A DNA stretch of 64,000 nucleotides from Dendrolimus kikuchii (GCA_019925095.2 CM034412.1:6507501-6571500), one strand, 5' to 3'. Positions 32,518 through 43,370 are shown, counted from the stretch's first letter. Notes: generated from the letters alone by a model not told the origin. Translations and numbers: made by a program.

Positions 32518-33172
32518 TTTTTTATTTTTTTAATGCAGGAGTTCAGCAGACAGGCAGACGGCCCACTTGATGGAAAGCGGTTACCATCGCCTATGGACAT
32601 TTGCAACACCAAAAGTGCTACAAATGCGCTGCTGCTCTCTTAAGGGAGACTGGAACCTGGTCACTAATGCCGGAACACAACACAAGGTTGTTATGGCGGC
32701 ATACTCTAGACCAGGGGTGGTCGCTATCCAGTCGAGCAAATACCCTACCACCTGGCTGTGGGTTGTTTAGTCGCCTCTTACGACAGGCCGTGATTCTATC
32801 CGTGCAGGAACGGAGAAAGAATACAATTTCCTGCGGCCCGGCGGCCTGTCGTAAGAGGCGACTAAACAACCCACAGCCAGGTGGTAGAGTATTTGCTCAA
32901 CTGGATGGCGACCACCCCTGGTCTAGAGTATGCCGCCATAACAATCTTGTATTGTGTTCCGGCATTAGTGACCAGGTTCCAGTCTCCTTTAAGAGAGCGG
33001 CAGCGCATTTGTAGCACCTTTGGTGTTGCAAATGTCCATAGGCGATGGTAACCACTTTCCACTAAGTGGGCCGTCTGCTTGTCTGCTGAACTCCTGCAAT
33101 AAAAAAATAAAAAAAAAAGGCCGCCAGGCCGCAGGAAATTGTATTCTTTCTCCGTTCCTGCACGGATAAAAA
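32518..33172 (-). mobile_element. Short retroposon family A, outer copy with nested inverted copy
   Basis: Flanked by duplications GAGCCTTT at 32510-32517 and 33173-33180. The outer copy is 32518-32790 plus 33118-33172, minus sense, with a T-rich left end and TCCGTTCCTGCACGGATA at the right. It is split by an inverted family A copy after ACGACAGGCCG. Confidence 0.85.
32791..33117 (+). mobile_element. Short retroposon family A, inner copy (sense +)
   Basis: Starts TATCCGTGCAGGAACGGAG (after six extra bases TGATTC) and ends CCTGCAATAAAAAAATAAAA. AGGCCG is found on both sides (32785-32790 and 33118-33123). Position and orientation relative to the outer copy are the same as in the pair at 9614-10170. 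Confidence 0.85.
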
Positions 33173-33200
33173 GAGCCTTTCAGAGATTAGCCGAAACTAT

Positions 33201-33744
33201 ATACTTTCATATGCATTTAGTAAGAAGCTGTTATTTTGACATTACAACAGACTTCAATCCTATTTATTTGTATGACATTTGTAAGACATTGATCCGAAAA
33301 TGTAATCAACAAAAACTTGACTCCAATTGGATTCCAAATGCTTTCTTTAATGTGTTAATGTCGACATAATATAAATATTCTATAATAAAATTATGATTCA
33401 ACTTACTTTCTCGACTGTGTTAATGACTCTCGGAATAATAGGGTTGTTGCTTTAATATAATTTTTAAACTTGTAACATCTCTGTCAGTATTGACAAAACA
33501 CAATAAAAACACATTATTACATATTTAACCGACAAATGACTAAAATGCGTTAATTTAGTTTTGTGTTTTGTCAATCAGTTTAGGTTTTCTTATATCACTC
33601 TGAAACACTGCATTTTCCGGATGAAAGGTAGTATATGCCACCCTCAACTAACGTATCAAGAAAGCGACATCCCGTAGCCATGATGAGGTGTTTGCAATAG
33701 CACTTTTTTTCTCTGAATGAAAGGTATACTTCTTACCTTCTTCT
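33201..33744. other. No gene seen
   Basis: AT-rich; nothing recognised. Confidence 0.4.
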
Positions 33745-33965
33745 TACTCATCATGATTAAAAAATTGCGACCAAGCAACTAAGGTGGTATGGGCATGTAG
33801 TGAGGTGGGATAAAAGCCAATGATAAAAAGAAAGTTAAACTGGAAGATTGATGGGTGCCGATGTGAAGGTAGACCAATAAAGACATAAATGAATTGTGTG
33901 AAGGATAACATGGTGGTTTGTTGTTGGGAGAAGTTGCCAAATGATTGGGAAAAGATTTTAAATGC
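33745..33965 (+). pseudogene. LINE ORF2 C-terminal fragment (RTE-like), decayed
   Basis: A frame reads LRWYGHVVRWDK and then, after stops and shifts, KKKVKLED, RPIKT and MNCVKDN. The RWYGHV.R.D and GRP...W.DCVKD pattern is the usual tail of RTE-like ORF2 proteins. Multiple stops show it is dead. Confidence 0.5.
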
Positions 33966-33989
33966 TTTTTACCTTACCTCTCTTTAATA

Positions 33990-34150
33990 CTTCTGGTCAT
34001 GGTGTGTACGGCTCGGTCTACCGTTATTAATATGCGTATTCGATCAGAAAACTGCTCAAGTGGTGTATGCGTGCCGGCTAGGATTCGAACACGCGCCCTT
34101 TTAGTTTGGAACGCGTGCACTAGCCATTACGCTACCACGGTTTCACGCGA
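33990..34150 (-). mobile_element. tRNA-derived SINE (family G), head
   Basis: On the minus strand GTGGTAGCGTAATGGCTAGT resembles a pol III A box region and GTGTTCGAATCCTAG a B box, about 50 bases apart. Then follow CACCACTTGAGCAGTTTTCTG and further SINE body. The related + strand copy is at 41568. It is not a functional tRNA, since no cloverleaf can be drawn. Confidence 0.6.
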
Positions 34151-34172
34151 TTTTCAATATCTGACTAATATT

Positions 34173-34328
34173 TTTCCAATCATCAAGTAAAAATTACCAG
34201 TCGAATAAATTATAACCTGAGTGAATTAAAAAGTGAAACCATTCAACTGTTTTCATACAACTGACATTTTCAATTTTTCCATATTATACCTACTCTATTC
34301 TATGAATAATTTTTATCTAGTAATTGGT
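34173..34328. mobile_element. MITE, second copy of the 44638-44813 type (degenerate ends)
   Basis: Shares CAGTCGAATAAATTATAACC, ATTCAACTGTTT and TATGAATAA.TTTTATC in the same order as 44638-44813. The terminal GGGCCC blocks are lost here. No coding potential. Confidence 0.55.
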
Positions 34329-35155
34329 TTATCGTAAGAAATGCATGTGTATTGTGTATGTTTCTCCCTGTACAAGTAACTTTATAACGATACTAGCGAG
34401 TCCGGAAGACGTTGCCCTGGTCTGAAAAATTAAAACCTAGGTTCCGAGAATGCAGCGCCACTTACTGTGTCCAATTGTAGATTTAAATCTCGAATCCACT
34501 TGAACACACACAAAAAATTTCATCAACATATTCCAACCGCTTAGAAGGAGTTTAATTACATACATACGAAGAGAAGAATTTTATATATAAATAATAAGGT
34601 GAAAATTGTTTTAAATAAGATCCGTTGCATGGTTTTTGAGATACATTACATCACATTAGGCTATTATCGTTTTCCCGCGTTTCACAACCGAATTGCAAAA
34701 ACAGTTTTTCACCACTGTGAGATCTTTCACCTAGCGATTCCGACATGCATGGCTAAATTTAATTTTGTAATGGAAATTTAATTTCTAATATATTACAAGT
34801 TCATTCCTGTCAAGGCAGCCCTAATTTTGGCAATATTAATACAACTTTACCCCAACGCGGGCAGGGTCAATGACCGAACTTGTTCAGTATTTTGATAAAG
34901 TTTTGTCTCCATTTCGATAATAAATATATTAATTAACATTTTAATGAATGAATGTTTGAGAAAGCTTTAATAAGTACATTAATTGATTGGTTCCAAAGTT
35001 TTACATGCATACATTAATAAACATAAAATTAATGCTGATTGATCACGAGCATTTATTTAAGGACAAAGATAAAATAAAACTATCAAAAAAGAAACCCACT
35101 TCAAGAGAAAATAATGCAAAAAATAAATATATTGTTCAATACAGATTATCGGCAG
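34329..35155. other. No gene seen
   Basis: AT-rich; the piece at 34385-34560 has repeat-like phrases (GTCCGGAAGACGTTGCCCTG) but no terminal structure was found. Confidence 0.4.
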
Positions 35156-35161
35156 GACAAA

Positions 35162-36190
35162 GTTTATTTTGTCTGACGTCGGACCTGGAGGCCAGAACGC
35201 TGGCCTCCTTGTACGTTTGACGAAAGGAGAAGGAGGCCAGCAGTGGCCGACCTGCACCCCGCTAGGTTAAGGGGCGCAGAGAAGATTTGCGTCAGGTCCA
35301 GGTGGCAGAATGGGCTAACCGCCTCAACAACCCCAGGGTCGGCCTCGCCCTCATCGAAGCGGTGAGGCCGATAATGTCAGAATGGCTGAATAGGCGCCAT
35401 AGCACCCTGACGTTCCGCCTGACGCAGGTCCTCTCGGGGCACGGATGCTTCCGAAAGTACCTGTGTCGTATAGGGAGGGGGCAGACGTCGGGATGCCGTC
35501 ACTGTGTTGGCGGCGACGAAGATACGGTGCTGCACACTCTCCTGGTGTGTCCTGCTTGGGACGAACAGCGCTGTAATCTTATCGCGGCCATTGGAGTCGA
35601 CCTATCGCCTCTGGCCGTGGTCAGGGTCAGGGTCGGGAGCACCGACACGTGGAACGCGGCTATCTCTTTGCGAGACCGTAACGTCTGTGAAGGAGGCGGC
35701 GAATCGGGACAGGGAGCAGACCAGCACCCTCTCCTCCAGCGAAAGCCGGCGGCGGCGACGGTGGGTCGTGAATGACGACCTCCAACCGCCCTAGGCTACG
35801 GCCATGCGGGGGCAACCTATGGGGGAATCGGGTCCTCGTACACAAAGACCGGAGAGGAGGGACGGAACCGACCCGTGCGCCCCCTCTCACCTCATGGTGA
35901 GACCCGAGGTAGTTGGAGAAGCCCAGATCTCCAGCTTATAATCGAGGGGCCAGCCCGTGAACGGGCCGGCCATCGTCTGTCCGGGCTAGAGATGAATGCG
36001 TGAGCGATCCCACAGCCCGGACATGGGACGCAACGAGGATCAGCCAGGTGTTTTAATGGATATCCCCTACTGCGGTGTGGCAATAACATTCCTGCGGGAG
36101 TGGTAGTGCCCCCCGACGAGGCGAAGCCCACACGCCCCACCGCGCTACCCCCGCGGCGGTTTGTCCTCAAGCGGATTTCCCCTGGGGAAA
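35162..36190 (+). pseudogene. R1-clade LINE C-terminus and 3' UTR, different family from the 14-kb copy
   Basis: The frame from 35287 reads EAVRPIMSEWLNRRHSTLTF, then RLTQVLSGHGCFRKYLCRIG, and CRHCVGGDEDTVLHTLLVC, a C..C....H...C zinc-like site typical of R1 tails. A frameshift near 35660 moves the frame to one reading VTSVKEAANRDREQ and ending at about 35794. The 3' UTR is GC-rich up to about 36190. The sequence differs enough from 14412-17120 to be another family. The upstream part of the element is absent (5' truncation near 35160). Confidence 0.75.
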
Positions 36191-36195
36191 AATTC

Positions 36196-36840
36196 GTGTT
36201 TCATACAATGAGTAAGAGTCCCCATAGCCCAATACCCCCTCTCCTTATTCTATCCTTCTATTCCATTGCCCTGTCTCATTCCTCTGTCCTATCTTTTCTG
36301 TCTCATTACTTTTGTCTTCTTTTTTTATCTCTTCCTTTAATCCCGTCCCTCCTATTTAGGGTTGCCAAATAGAAAAATGAAATAGAAGAGCTGATATTTT
36401 GCATAAAATGGAGAACTTATGAAAAAAAGGAGGACATGCTTAAATAAATGTAACTACGAATATTCTTTTTTAAATTATTTACATGTTTATCTGGACTATC
36501 TATTTAAAAAAAAAACATCATTTAGTATATACTTATAAAGAACGCGGTCAACGCATATTTCATTGCAACTTGCAATGCAATATGCGTTGAATTGAGTATA
36601 TGCGAGTGTAGGTCAAAGTTCAAGAGATTTAAAAATTTATGTCCTCCATACGTGCATGAGGAAGAACGGAAGGACAATTTGACGAAAAGGAGGACATGTC
36701 CTCTATTTGGATACTATATGAAAAGCCTACTCCTATTCCATCCCCTCTATGCCATCCGAAAAGTAATACATTGGCTTCGCCTTTTAGTGTTGCAAACCTT
36801 TAATAGACGACGATAATCATTTTCCTTCCGCTGAAAGAAT
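36196..36840 (+). repeat. Interspersed repeat I, copy 3, split by a MITE
   Basis: Begins with a CGTGTTTCATACAATGAGT block and a pyrimidine-rich tract, is interrupted at about 36357-36712, then resumes with CTCCTATTCCATCCCCTC and ATTGGCTTCGCCTTTTAGTG. The order of blocks matches 10735-11000. Confidence 0.5.
36357..36712. mobile_element. hAT-like MITE with imperfect ends
   Basis: The left end is AGGGTTGCCAAATAG and GGAGGACATG occurs inside; the right end is GACATGTCCTCTATTTGGAT. The ends are imperfect inverse copies (CAAATAG/CTATTTG, GGACATG/CATGTCC). A central palindrome lies around 36549-36595 (CAACGCATAT/ATATGCGTTG). AGGGTTGCCA starts occur in hAT MITEs. No 8-base duplication was found. Confidence 0.45.
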
Positions 36841-36849
36841 AAGGAAGGA

Positions 36850-37353
36850 GGATAAGCAAGAGGAACCCTGTCGCAGACGGCGAAGAGGGGGTCGCAGGCG
36901 TCAATTCAATTCAGTTCATTTATTTGCTTAAAACGTGGGACACAAAAGATGGCATATTATTAGATTGTACACAAGACATGTTCTTGCCGGGTAGGTATAC
37001 AATTCCACACACATTAATTTAGTGTTTTATCCGTTGTATATTCGTCAACTTAGCTCGCTGATGTTGCCCATCTTGTCCCGATAACGCAGTGGGGGTGGCG
37101 AGTCAGAGCACCCTCTCGGCGTGCCACACCCAGTGCAATGGGGTGTCATCAAGGTGCCACGACAGTTCATACCTATGATTACGGTCCCGTACGATGCGGA
37201 GAGACGTTGGAAGGCTTAGTGGGTTGTCTGACTCCTTCTATCATCAGAACCTCGTATGTGGCGCCGGCCGTCGCGAGTCACACGTACCCCTCGATGACCT
37301 CCCCCGGTCCCGAGGGTATGTGCAAAGGCATTCTCCCTGCATTAAAAAAAAAG
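36850..37353. repeat. Two LINE untranslated segments
   Basis: 36903-37070 contains, inverted, TTTTAAGCAAATAAATGAA followed by GAATT repeats, the tail style of a LINE 3' end. 37070-37353 is GC-rich with GGGGGTGGCGAGTCAGAGCA and ends in a run of A (about 37344-37352), a poly-A end on the + strand. No coding sequence is attached to either. Confidence 0.45.
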
Positions 37354-38287
37354 GTGGGTCATCTGCATATTTGTCTACTTCAGACAGTAACAAAAGTCAG
37401 ATATTTTATCTAAATATCGAAATATTCAATCAGTTCAAAAGGTGTACACTGTAAATCATGAACTGCTTTTACCATTTATATCTTAGCCATTTTGTTTTAA
37501 AGATAATTAGTTGATTATTTGATTTATTGTAATAATATGTAAATTCTGACTAATTGGATTTTTGTTCCAGGTATTATTTTTAACTATGTGATTCATTATT
37601 GCCTAGACATGTTATGTATATATAAAATGTTGCATATACATTTTTTTTTTAATACAGATAAGAATCGACCAAGTGCGTGTGTCCCACGCACAATGCAAGG
37701 TTTTTAGGGGAGACACTGATTGATCGTCCACTGTTTTCGTCATTAGCTTACGTAACTAAATTCATTAATGGCCGGTTCCTATATCTTACTAATCAGTCAC
37801 TCGCCTTACCATCGGTTGAATTTGGACATTACTTGTATGAACTTTATGTAAAATTTTAACCTGGTAAAGTAAAAACCGGTTATGTATCTGAGGCACACTT
37901 TTTACAATTTTGGAAGTGTATCTTCTCGTCTATAAACTTAAATAAAACAGCCATTAAGGAACTTCTTTATGATTCTTCAAGCACTAGGTAACAATACCCT
38001 CAGCTTTAAAGCAAAAATATTTTGATTATAATTTGACGATATTTACCAAAAAAACCGCCGACATGACAAGTTTACAATGATTCATTTTGTTTTCTTTAAT
38101 TGAATAATTGCGCTATTAATTATTACAAGGTGTTAAAGATCTTGCTTACAAAGTTATAGTTGTATTATTAAAGTAAACGTAAACGTCATAGGTTATGTAA
38201 GCAAAATTCGTATGTCGTAAATAAAACAACGCGCGATATTTGACATAATACTAAAATTATAGTAAGTACATATAGCCCGTTTACGAT
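37354..38287. other. No gene seen
   Basis: AT-rich; nothing recognised. Confidence 0.4.
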
Positions 38288-38637
38288 TTTGATATATCCC
38301 GTTCACGTGGATGCGCAGGGTTGCCAAATTCTAAAAATTGACAACACTTAATGTCATGCTATAAAAGAGGTTATAAATAGAGATGGTTAAAATTTATTTT
38401 CAACAAAAATGTTCAAACTTATGTTCATTTCATTTCATTCGTTCATCCAAACAATAATTTGAATATTTTTGTTGAAAATAGAGATTATTATTACAAATTG
38501 TAAATTATACTTAACTTTTATTGGAATTTTCTAGTAATTATCGTTTTTTAGGTGTTTTTGGCTGTAGCTTTAGGTGTTAATATTTTCGATTGTTGGTAAC
38601 CCTGCGCGTCAAATTATGGTGAACGGGATATATCAAA
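38288..38637. mobile_element. MITE with about 40-bp inverted ends and an inner palindrome
   Basis: Starts TTTGATATATCCCGTTCAC and ends GTGAACGGGATATATCAAA; further in, GCGCAGGGTTGCCAA pairs with TTGGTAACCCTGCGCG. A second inverted pair lies inside: TTTTCAACAAAAATGTTCAA (about 38398) with TTGAATATTTTTGTTGAAAA (about 38458). No coding capacity. Superfamily not assigned. Confidence 0.7.
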
Positions 38638-38863
38638 TATTCGAAATCACTCTTGACATAATATTGGTGTTGCTAGAGTACCTATAGACAAATTTGCGAA
38701 AGTGGTGCCCCTATTATATTCTGCTATATTTGGCCATACTTTACGTGCATAAGTAGGTACACAAAAAAAATGTATGCCCATATTTGCATGAATGTTGACC
38801 ACCCCTAATTATTATTATTGTTCTTTATAGTTTCAGAACATAATTCCCTTCTATTTTCGTTAA

Positions 38864-39209
38864 GGGGGATCGATGAAGTGTGACATTGTATGACAAGAGG
38901 TGAGGTAGATTTAAATTTCGTGACGTCACATTTTAATATGTTTAACTTTAAACACGAAATTTGAACTATTATCGAAAGACTTCAAAATATTTCCAACTCT
39001 ATGAGCATAATGTTTAAATTATTTAAATTGACATAATACTCATTACGGAACTGCTGTTTTAATTTAATAATTTCGTGATATAAAATTGAAAAATACGTGA
39101 TGTTACACTAGGAAGGGAGGAGTCTCACGAATATGACCAGCTGTGACAAGGAGGGAGGGGAGAGGAGTCAAAAATTATGAAATTCGTGTGATAGTTTGTA
39201 GATGACCCC
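38864..39209. mobile_element. PIF/Harbinger-like MITE, uninterrupted copy
   Basis: Paralogue of 18210-18948: it shares TCGTGACGTCACA, CACGAAATTTGAACTATTAT, CTTCAAAATATTTC and GGAACTGCTGTTTTAATTTA. It lacks the family A block. Left flank TAA is present, the right one is lost. The ends are more degraded than in the other copy. Confidence 0.75.
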
Positions 39210-39225
39210 TTTCAGATTCTATCTA

Positions 39226-40478
39226 GTCTTGCCATAAATATTGTAACAAAGAAAAAAAAATTCTATTGCAAATAACATTTAAAGTTTTACAGTGTGTTAG
39301 TTTAATACATAAATATAAAACAATTTAAAATGTAAAAAGCTTATTCGAAATGGTCTCCATTGGCTGCAATACAGTCCTTTGAGCGTTGAGGCCAGTTATC
39401 AATAGAAGCACGCACTCTTTCCATGGGAAAATCCTTCACTGCCAATCGTATGGATTGTTTTAGGGACTCCAAATTATCATGACGTTTAGAGCAAGCCGTA
39501 CTCTCTAAAACTGACCATAAATCATAATCCAGCGGATTAAGATCGGGACTAAACGATGACCAGTCTTCAGCTCTGATGAAGTCCGAAACGTTCGTTTCCA
39601 ACCAAGACTGCGTGGACCGAGCTTTATGACCCGGCGCCGAGTCTTGCTGGAAGAACCATTCTTGGTTATTGAACATGGTGTTGTTAAGGGGCTTTTAGCT
39701 ATCTCCTCAAGAATGGTATCTTGGTACACTTGTGCCGATGTTTTGATACCTTTTTCACAAAAATATGGCTCAGTCACTCCTTCATAGCTAACACCCCACC
39801 AAACCATCACTGAAGACGGATAATGCTCATGTTGCACTCTGTCGACTAATTAAGAAGTTTCCTTAGAGCTTTGAGTATAAATACGGTCATTTTGTTTGTT
39901 ACAATGTTGCTCAATTGTAAAAAATTTCTCATCCGTAAACAAAAATTTTCTGTGACCTCCCTTTGCGTACCGCTTCAGTAGTTGTTTAGATTTTACCACC
40001 CTATTCTTTTTTAAATGATGAATTAACAAATGACCAGTGCGTCTCTTATAGGCTGCAAGTCCTAAGTCATCTTTTAAAATACGCGACATGATTCTAAGTG
40101 ATATCTTCATCTCCCGAGATAATTTTTTTTGCTTTCGTACAGGATTTCTTCGAATTCTTTCCCTTGCTGCTTTGACCACTTTTTTCGTACGAACATTACG
40201 TGGACAGCCAGATCTTTTTCTGTCACAAACAGAGGAGGTCTCATTGTACCTATTAATAGCCCGATACACAAACATTTGACTAATACCAAGCGTATGGAGA
40301 GTTTTAAAAATTGCATTTGGCTCCATACCTACTTTGTGTATTGCAATCACCGCGATTCGGTTCTCTTTATCGCCCCACTCCATTTTAATATCGCAAAAGT
40401 GTTGTACAAAATGACAGATTCCAAATTCAAATGTAACATTTTGTTTCTTTTTAATTGTAACAGTATTTATGGCCAGAC
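39226..40478 (-). mobile_element. maT-type (DD37D) Tc1/mariner transposon with intact ends
   Basis: The 24-base terminal inverted repeats begin GTCTTGCCATAAATATTGTA on the left, with 21 of 24 bases matching on the right. TA flanks both ends (39224-39225 and 40479-40480). Length is 1253 bases, normal for the family. The transposase gene inside is broken. It starts only 16 bases after the MITE at 38864-39209. Confidence 0.9.
39341..40383 (-). pseudogene. maT transposase, broken by one stop and one frameshift
   Basis: Reading from MEWGDKENRIAVIAIHK at 40383, an N-terminal helix-turn-helix region (FKTLHTLGISQMFVYRAINR) leads to the first catalytic D in FLFTDEKFFT. An in-frame TAA follows KETS at 39850-39852, and the same frame goes on with LVDRVQHEHYPSSVMVWWGV. 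A frameshift near 39690 moves to the frame carrying FQQDSAPGHK and SPDLNPLDYDLW. Between the aspartates of QQD and LDY there are 37 residues, which identifies the DD37D (maT) group. All three catalytic aspartates are still encoded; the protein cannot be made in one piece. Confidence 0.85.
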
Positions 40479-41567
40479 TAAGTATATGTACGTTATTTAA
40501 ACTTGTTTATTTAATAAAAAATATTTCAGATTACCTACATAAGGAATTTATAACAGAAATTTTAAAATAGACCAGCTTTCAATGGCTGTTATATTACATA
40601 TAACTTTCCCCATCAACCATAAATTTCTTGACCCAATTCCCGTCCGCTCCTCCACTTTTACCTTCATGCTCGAAAAACGCTTTCCACCACATAGATTAAT
40701 GAAAGTGAGAGATAAAACCAAAAGTGGTACTACCCCGAAGGCCGTTCGGTCGACCTACCACAATACTAACATTTATTTAGGTCAGAGAAAGTTTAGAAAG
40801 TACATAATTTGGCCGTGATCTACTCTTGGCACTCTCCCTAAGATATTTTTATCGTACACTTGACATTCACTTTTTTAGTAAATAAACGATGTAAATTAGA
40901 CTCTATTGCTGTGTCAATTTGAAATGAAATTGCATGTTTGAAATGTAGGTCACGCGGAACAATGTATTCATTATCGTGGTATAATGATGATTTCATTTTA
41001 ATTGCATTGTTTTTGTGATAATCTTGAGTTAGGAATGATTCAAACAATGCTCTTGGTGTTGTACGGAAATAATTTATTTAAAATCTTGCATAGATAAACA
41101 TGGTCCAGGAAAAAGTAGTTGGGAAATGACTGACCTGGATTGACTTTCTGAGATGAGTTGACCTGGATTGAGTTTTCGGTGCGAATTCGAAAGATTATGT
41201 TTTGTTGAGATTTATTTTCAAAAAATCTGTCTATAATGGAATATAATAAATCTGTAAAGTAGTCCAGTTTGTGCAATGAATTTAAAAAGTAAAAATATCA
41301 GATGCCTAATTCGAACTTACAGATTCCAAAAATTATTGTCTGTCTGTTGGAGCATCACATGAAAACTATTGAAAATAAATAATTCAAACTCGACACATAG
41401 CGAACTTATATCCCGGTTCAATACTTGGATACTTTTCCTAACATCATCATTCTAGTGTTAAATTCTAGTGGCATTTCGAGTGTCCATTATATCTAGTTTT
41501 TCTTTTCCACTTCACATGTTCTTCAACCACCCCTATTGTGAGAACATAGATACTACGCAACCATGAA
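40479..41567. other. No gene seen
   Basis: AT-rich; no repeats with visible boundaries and no credible frames. Confidence 0.4.
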
Positions 41568-41805
41568 GGCGTGGTAGCCTAATGGTTAGTGCCACACACG
41601 CCCTTTGAGTTTGGACAAAGGGCGCGTATTCGAATACGGGCCGGAAAACATACACCACTTAGGCAGTTTTTTAGTTTTTTAATTACAAACCTGCCAAGCC
41701 GTCTTGGGCAGGCGTGGCGGATATACTATCCGTAACCCCATAATGAGAGGCCCGAGCTCAATAGTGGAACATTTATGGGCTGCTATTATTATATTATAGC
41801 CACGC
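41568..41805 (+). mobile_element. tRNA-derived SINE (family G)
   Basis: The head GTGGTAGCCTAATGGTTAGT resembles an A box region and GTATTCGAATACGGG a B box. CACCACTTAGGCAGTTTTTT and a body follow, with CCGTCTTGGGCAGGCGTGGC and TAACCCCATAATGAGAGGCC. Body pieces of the same family are seen at 43680, 45862, 60400 and 63345. Confidence 0.6.
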
Positions 41806-41855
41806 ATAACCCATCACGAGATTAAGCCAGTATTTCTTAGGTCTACCCCTCTTTA

Positions 41856-42267
41856 TGAAAGTAGAGTAAACGCGGTCGAGATGCGAGCACTGCGCAAAAT
41901 CTGCGGAGTGACGCTCGCGGACCGCGTTCGTAATACCGAAGTAAGAAAGAGAGTTGGTCTGAAAGAGTGTCGGGGTGAAGGTAAGGAAAGGAATGCTCCG
42001 GTGGTTCGGGCATGTGGAAAGAATGCATGATGAAAGAATGACTAAACAGATATATAATGCAAAAGTGGATGGATGCAGAAGTCGTGGAAGGCCACGACAC
42101 ACCTTCCATGATCAAATTGATCGTGTACTAGCAGGTGATGTCAGGAGCCTTAAGAACAGACGAGCGTGCATGACAAGAGCTATGAATGTCAAAGAAGCAA
42201 ATGAGGTGTGTAAGAATAAGCATGAATGGCGCTCTGTCGTCCGTGCCTACCCCGCAAGGGAACTGTG
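41856..42267 (+). pseudogene. RTE-like LINE, 5'-truncated insertion with 12-base duplication
   Basis: Flanked by exact TACCCCTCTTTA at 41844-41855 and 42268-42279. The frame reads VEMRALRKICGVTLADRVRN up to about 41965, then shifts to one reading LRWFGHVERMHDERMTKQIY and SRGRPRHTFHDQIDRVLAGD to the end of the protein. This is the C-terminal tail of an RTE-like ORF2. It ends at GGGAACTGTG and lacks the TATG-type tail that the other copies carry. The stop used by the long frame lies in flanking DNA. Confidence 0.75.
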
Positions 42268-42435
42268 TACCCCTCTTTAGTGTTTTATCCAGATATATCG
42301 TCCGTTATCCTAAGAAGGAGATACTTATGACCAGCATTTGGATATTTAGATACATAGATTTACTTTACTTTACTTTTCAAAAACTTTTTACTGTTCAAAA
42401 AAATTAACAATTAGAAAATACATAGTTACAACACT

Positions 42436-42500
42436 TTCATAGCAAATCAAAAGGCTGCCTTATTGCTTACAGCAATCTCTTCCAGGCAGCCAGGACATAA
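42436..42500 (-). repeat. LINE 3' untranslated tail fragment
   Basis: GGCTGCCTTATTGCTTACAG then CAATCTCTTCCAGGCAGCC is the inverse of the block at 17358-17395. Confidence 0.5.
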
Positions 42501-42545
42501 ACGTCCTGTTATACGTATCTAATTACTAGATAAGCCGTTCCTCTA

Positions 42546-43230
42546 CCGCCATAAAATGAAAGTCTCATTTCTATTTAATAGAAAAGAATCCAAACAGTTG
42601 CTAAAATGTTTGTTGATACTAAAACTACTCGCCTTATCTAACCACCACTTTGCTGAATGGTTACGCCCGTCTCTAGCTATAAGACATTCACCAAACACTT
42701 CATCAGTGTTTGTGTTCAGAATTTAAAGACAATTAAGATGCGATTTCACTTCTACACAGCATTGTTGAAAGTGTCGTAAAATCGTCTAGCAATAAACGTA
42801 ATATGTATTGCGGAAACTGCAGAAGCAATGCAACGTTCGCGGATTGTCGAACAGCGCAGAGGGAAAAGACCGCTGGGTGCGGTTTTCACCGCTTTCTATA
42901 AACCCACACTTTCACTTCCGAGGCAAGCAGACAGACAAAACGACTATAACACGAGCTATTTATCGGAACTGTGCCGGTGACTCAGTACTTGTTTACAAAT
43001 ACGCGCCGATTTAGAAGGGAAAATGCGATGATGTGCGCACGCGCGAAAGTGAGAAAATCGTGATGTGCACATTGTTCTGGCATTTTCTATTCTATTCGTT
43101 TAATGCTAATGCCACTTGTCTGAAAGGACTATACTCCGGTCTTATTCTATAAGGTAAAAAGATGCGCATTTTTTGGAAATCACGTTCGTCAGAAGTCAGA
43201 AGCCAATTGTAATCTTTTGCTGGATATGTA
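42546..43230. other. No gene seen
   Basis: Mixed composition; the frame at 42808-43014 has no support. Confidence 0.4.
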
Positions 43231-43233
43231 CCC

Positions 43234-43370
43234 CCCCTAAGTTTTAGTGAAAACTTTAAGGATAATGTTTATTGTGCAGCTTTATTTAAAAAAAATGTTT
43301 ATAACTTAACAATAGTTATATGATATTAACTGTTTTTAGGAAATAAATTGAGTGTTTGTGTTGAAAATAT
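43234..43370 (+). repeat. Short retroposon family D, strongly diverged fragment
   Basis: Resembles the first half of the full copies: GTGCAGCTTTATTT, then AACAATAGTTATATGATATT and GAGTGTTTGTGTTG, in the right order. Many substitutions indicate an old copy. Confidence 0.45.

Larger units (their letters stand above)
32371..33200 (-). mobile_element. Helitron (minus), interrupted by nested family A copies
   Basis: On the minus strand it ends CCACGCGAACGAAGTCGCAG then GTAACAGCTAAT, a hairpin-like block and CTAA, which fits the CTRR rule. Its body contains AAGTCCCGTCCAAATCGGTC and continues after the family A block with TTTCAGAGATTAGCCG. These two parts are normally contiguous in this repeat type, so the insertion at 32518-33172 split it. 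Confidence 0.55.

Noticed and set aside
32601..33014. Frames of 70-137 codons with RRKNTISCGRAACRKRR-like peptides, recurring at 9796, 18417, 20034 and 27422
   Set aside because: They recur in every copy of short retroposon A, on both strands and with different breaks. They are shadows of a non-coding repeat.
41571..41645. tRNA-like sequence with A and B boxes
   Set aside because: It cannot be folded into a cloverleaf and is followed by a repeat body, so it is a SINE head and not a tRNA gene. The same holds for 34070-34145 on the minus strand.
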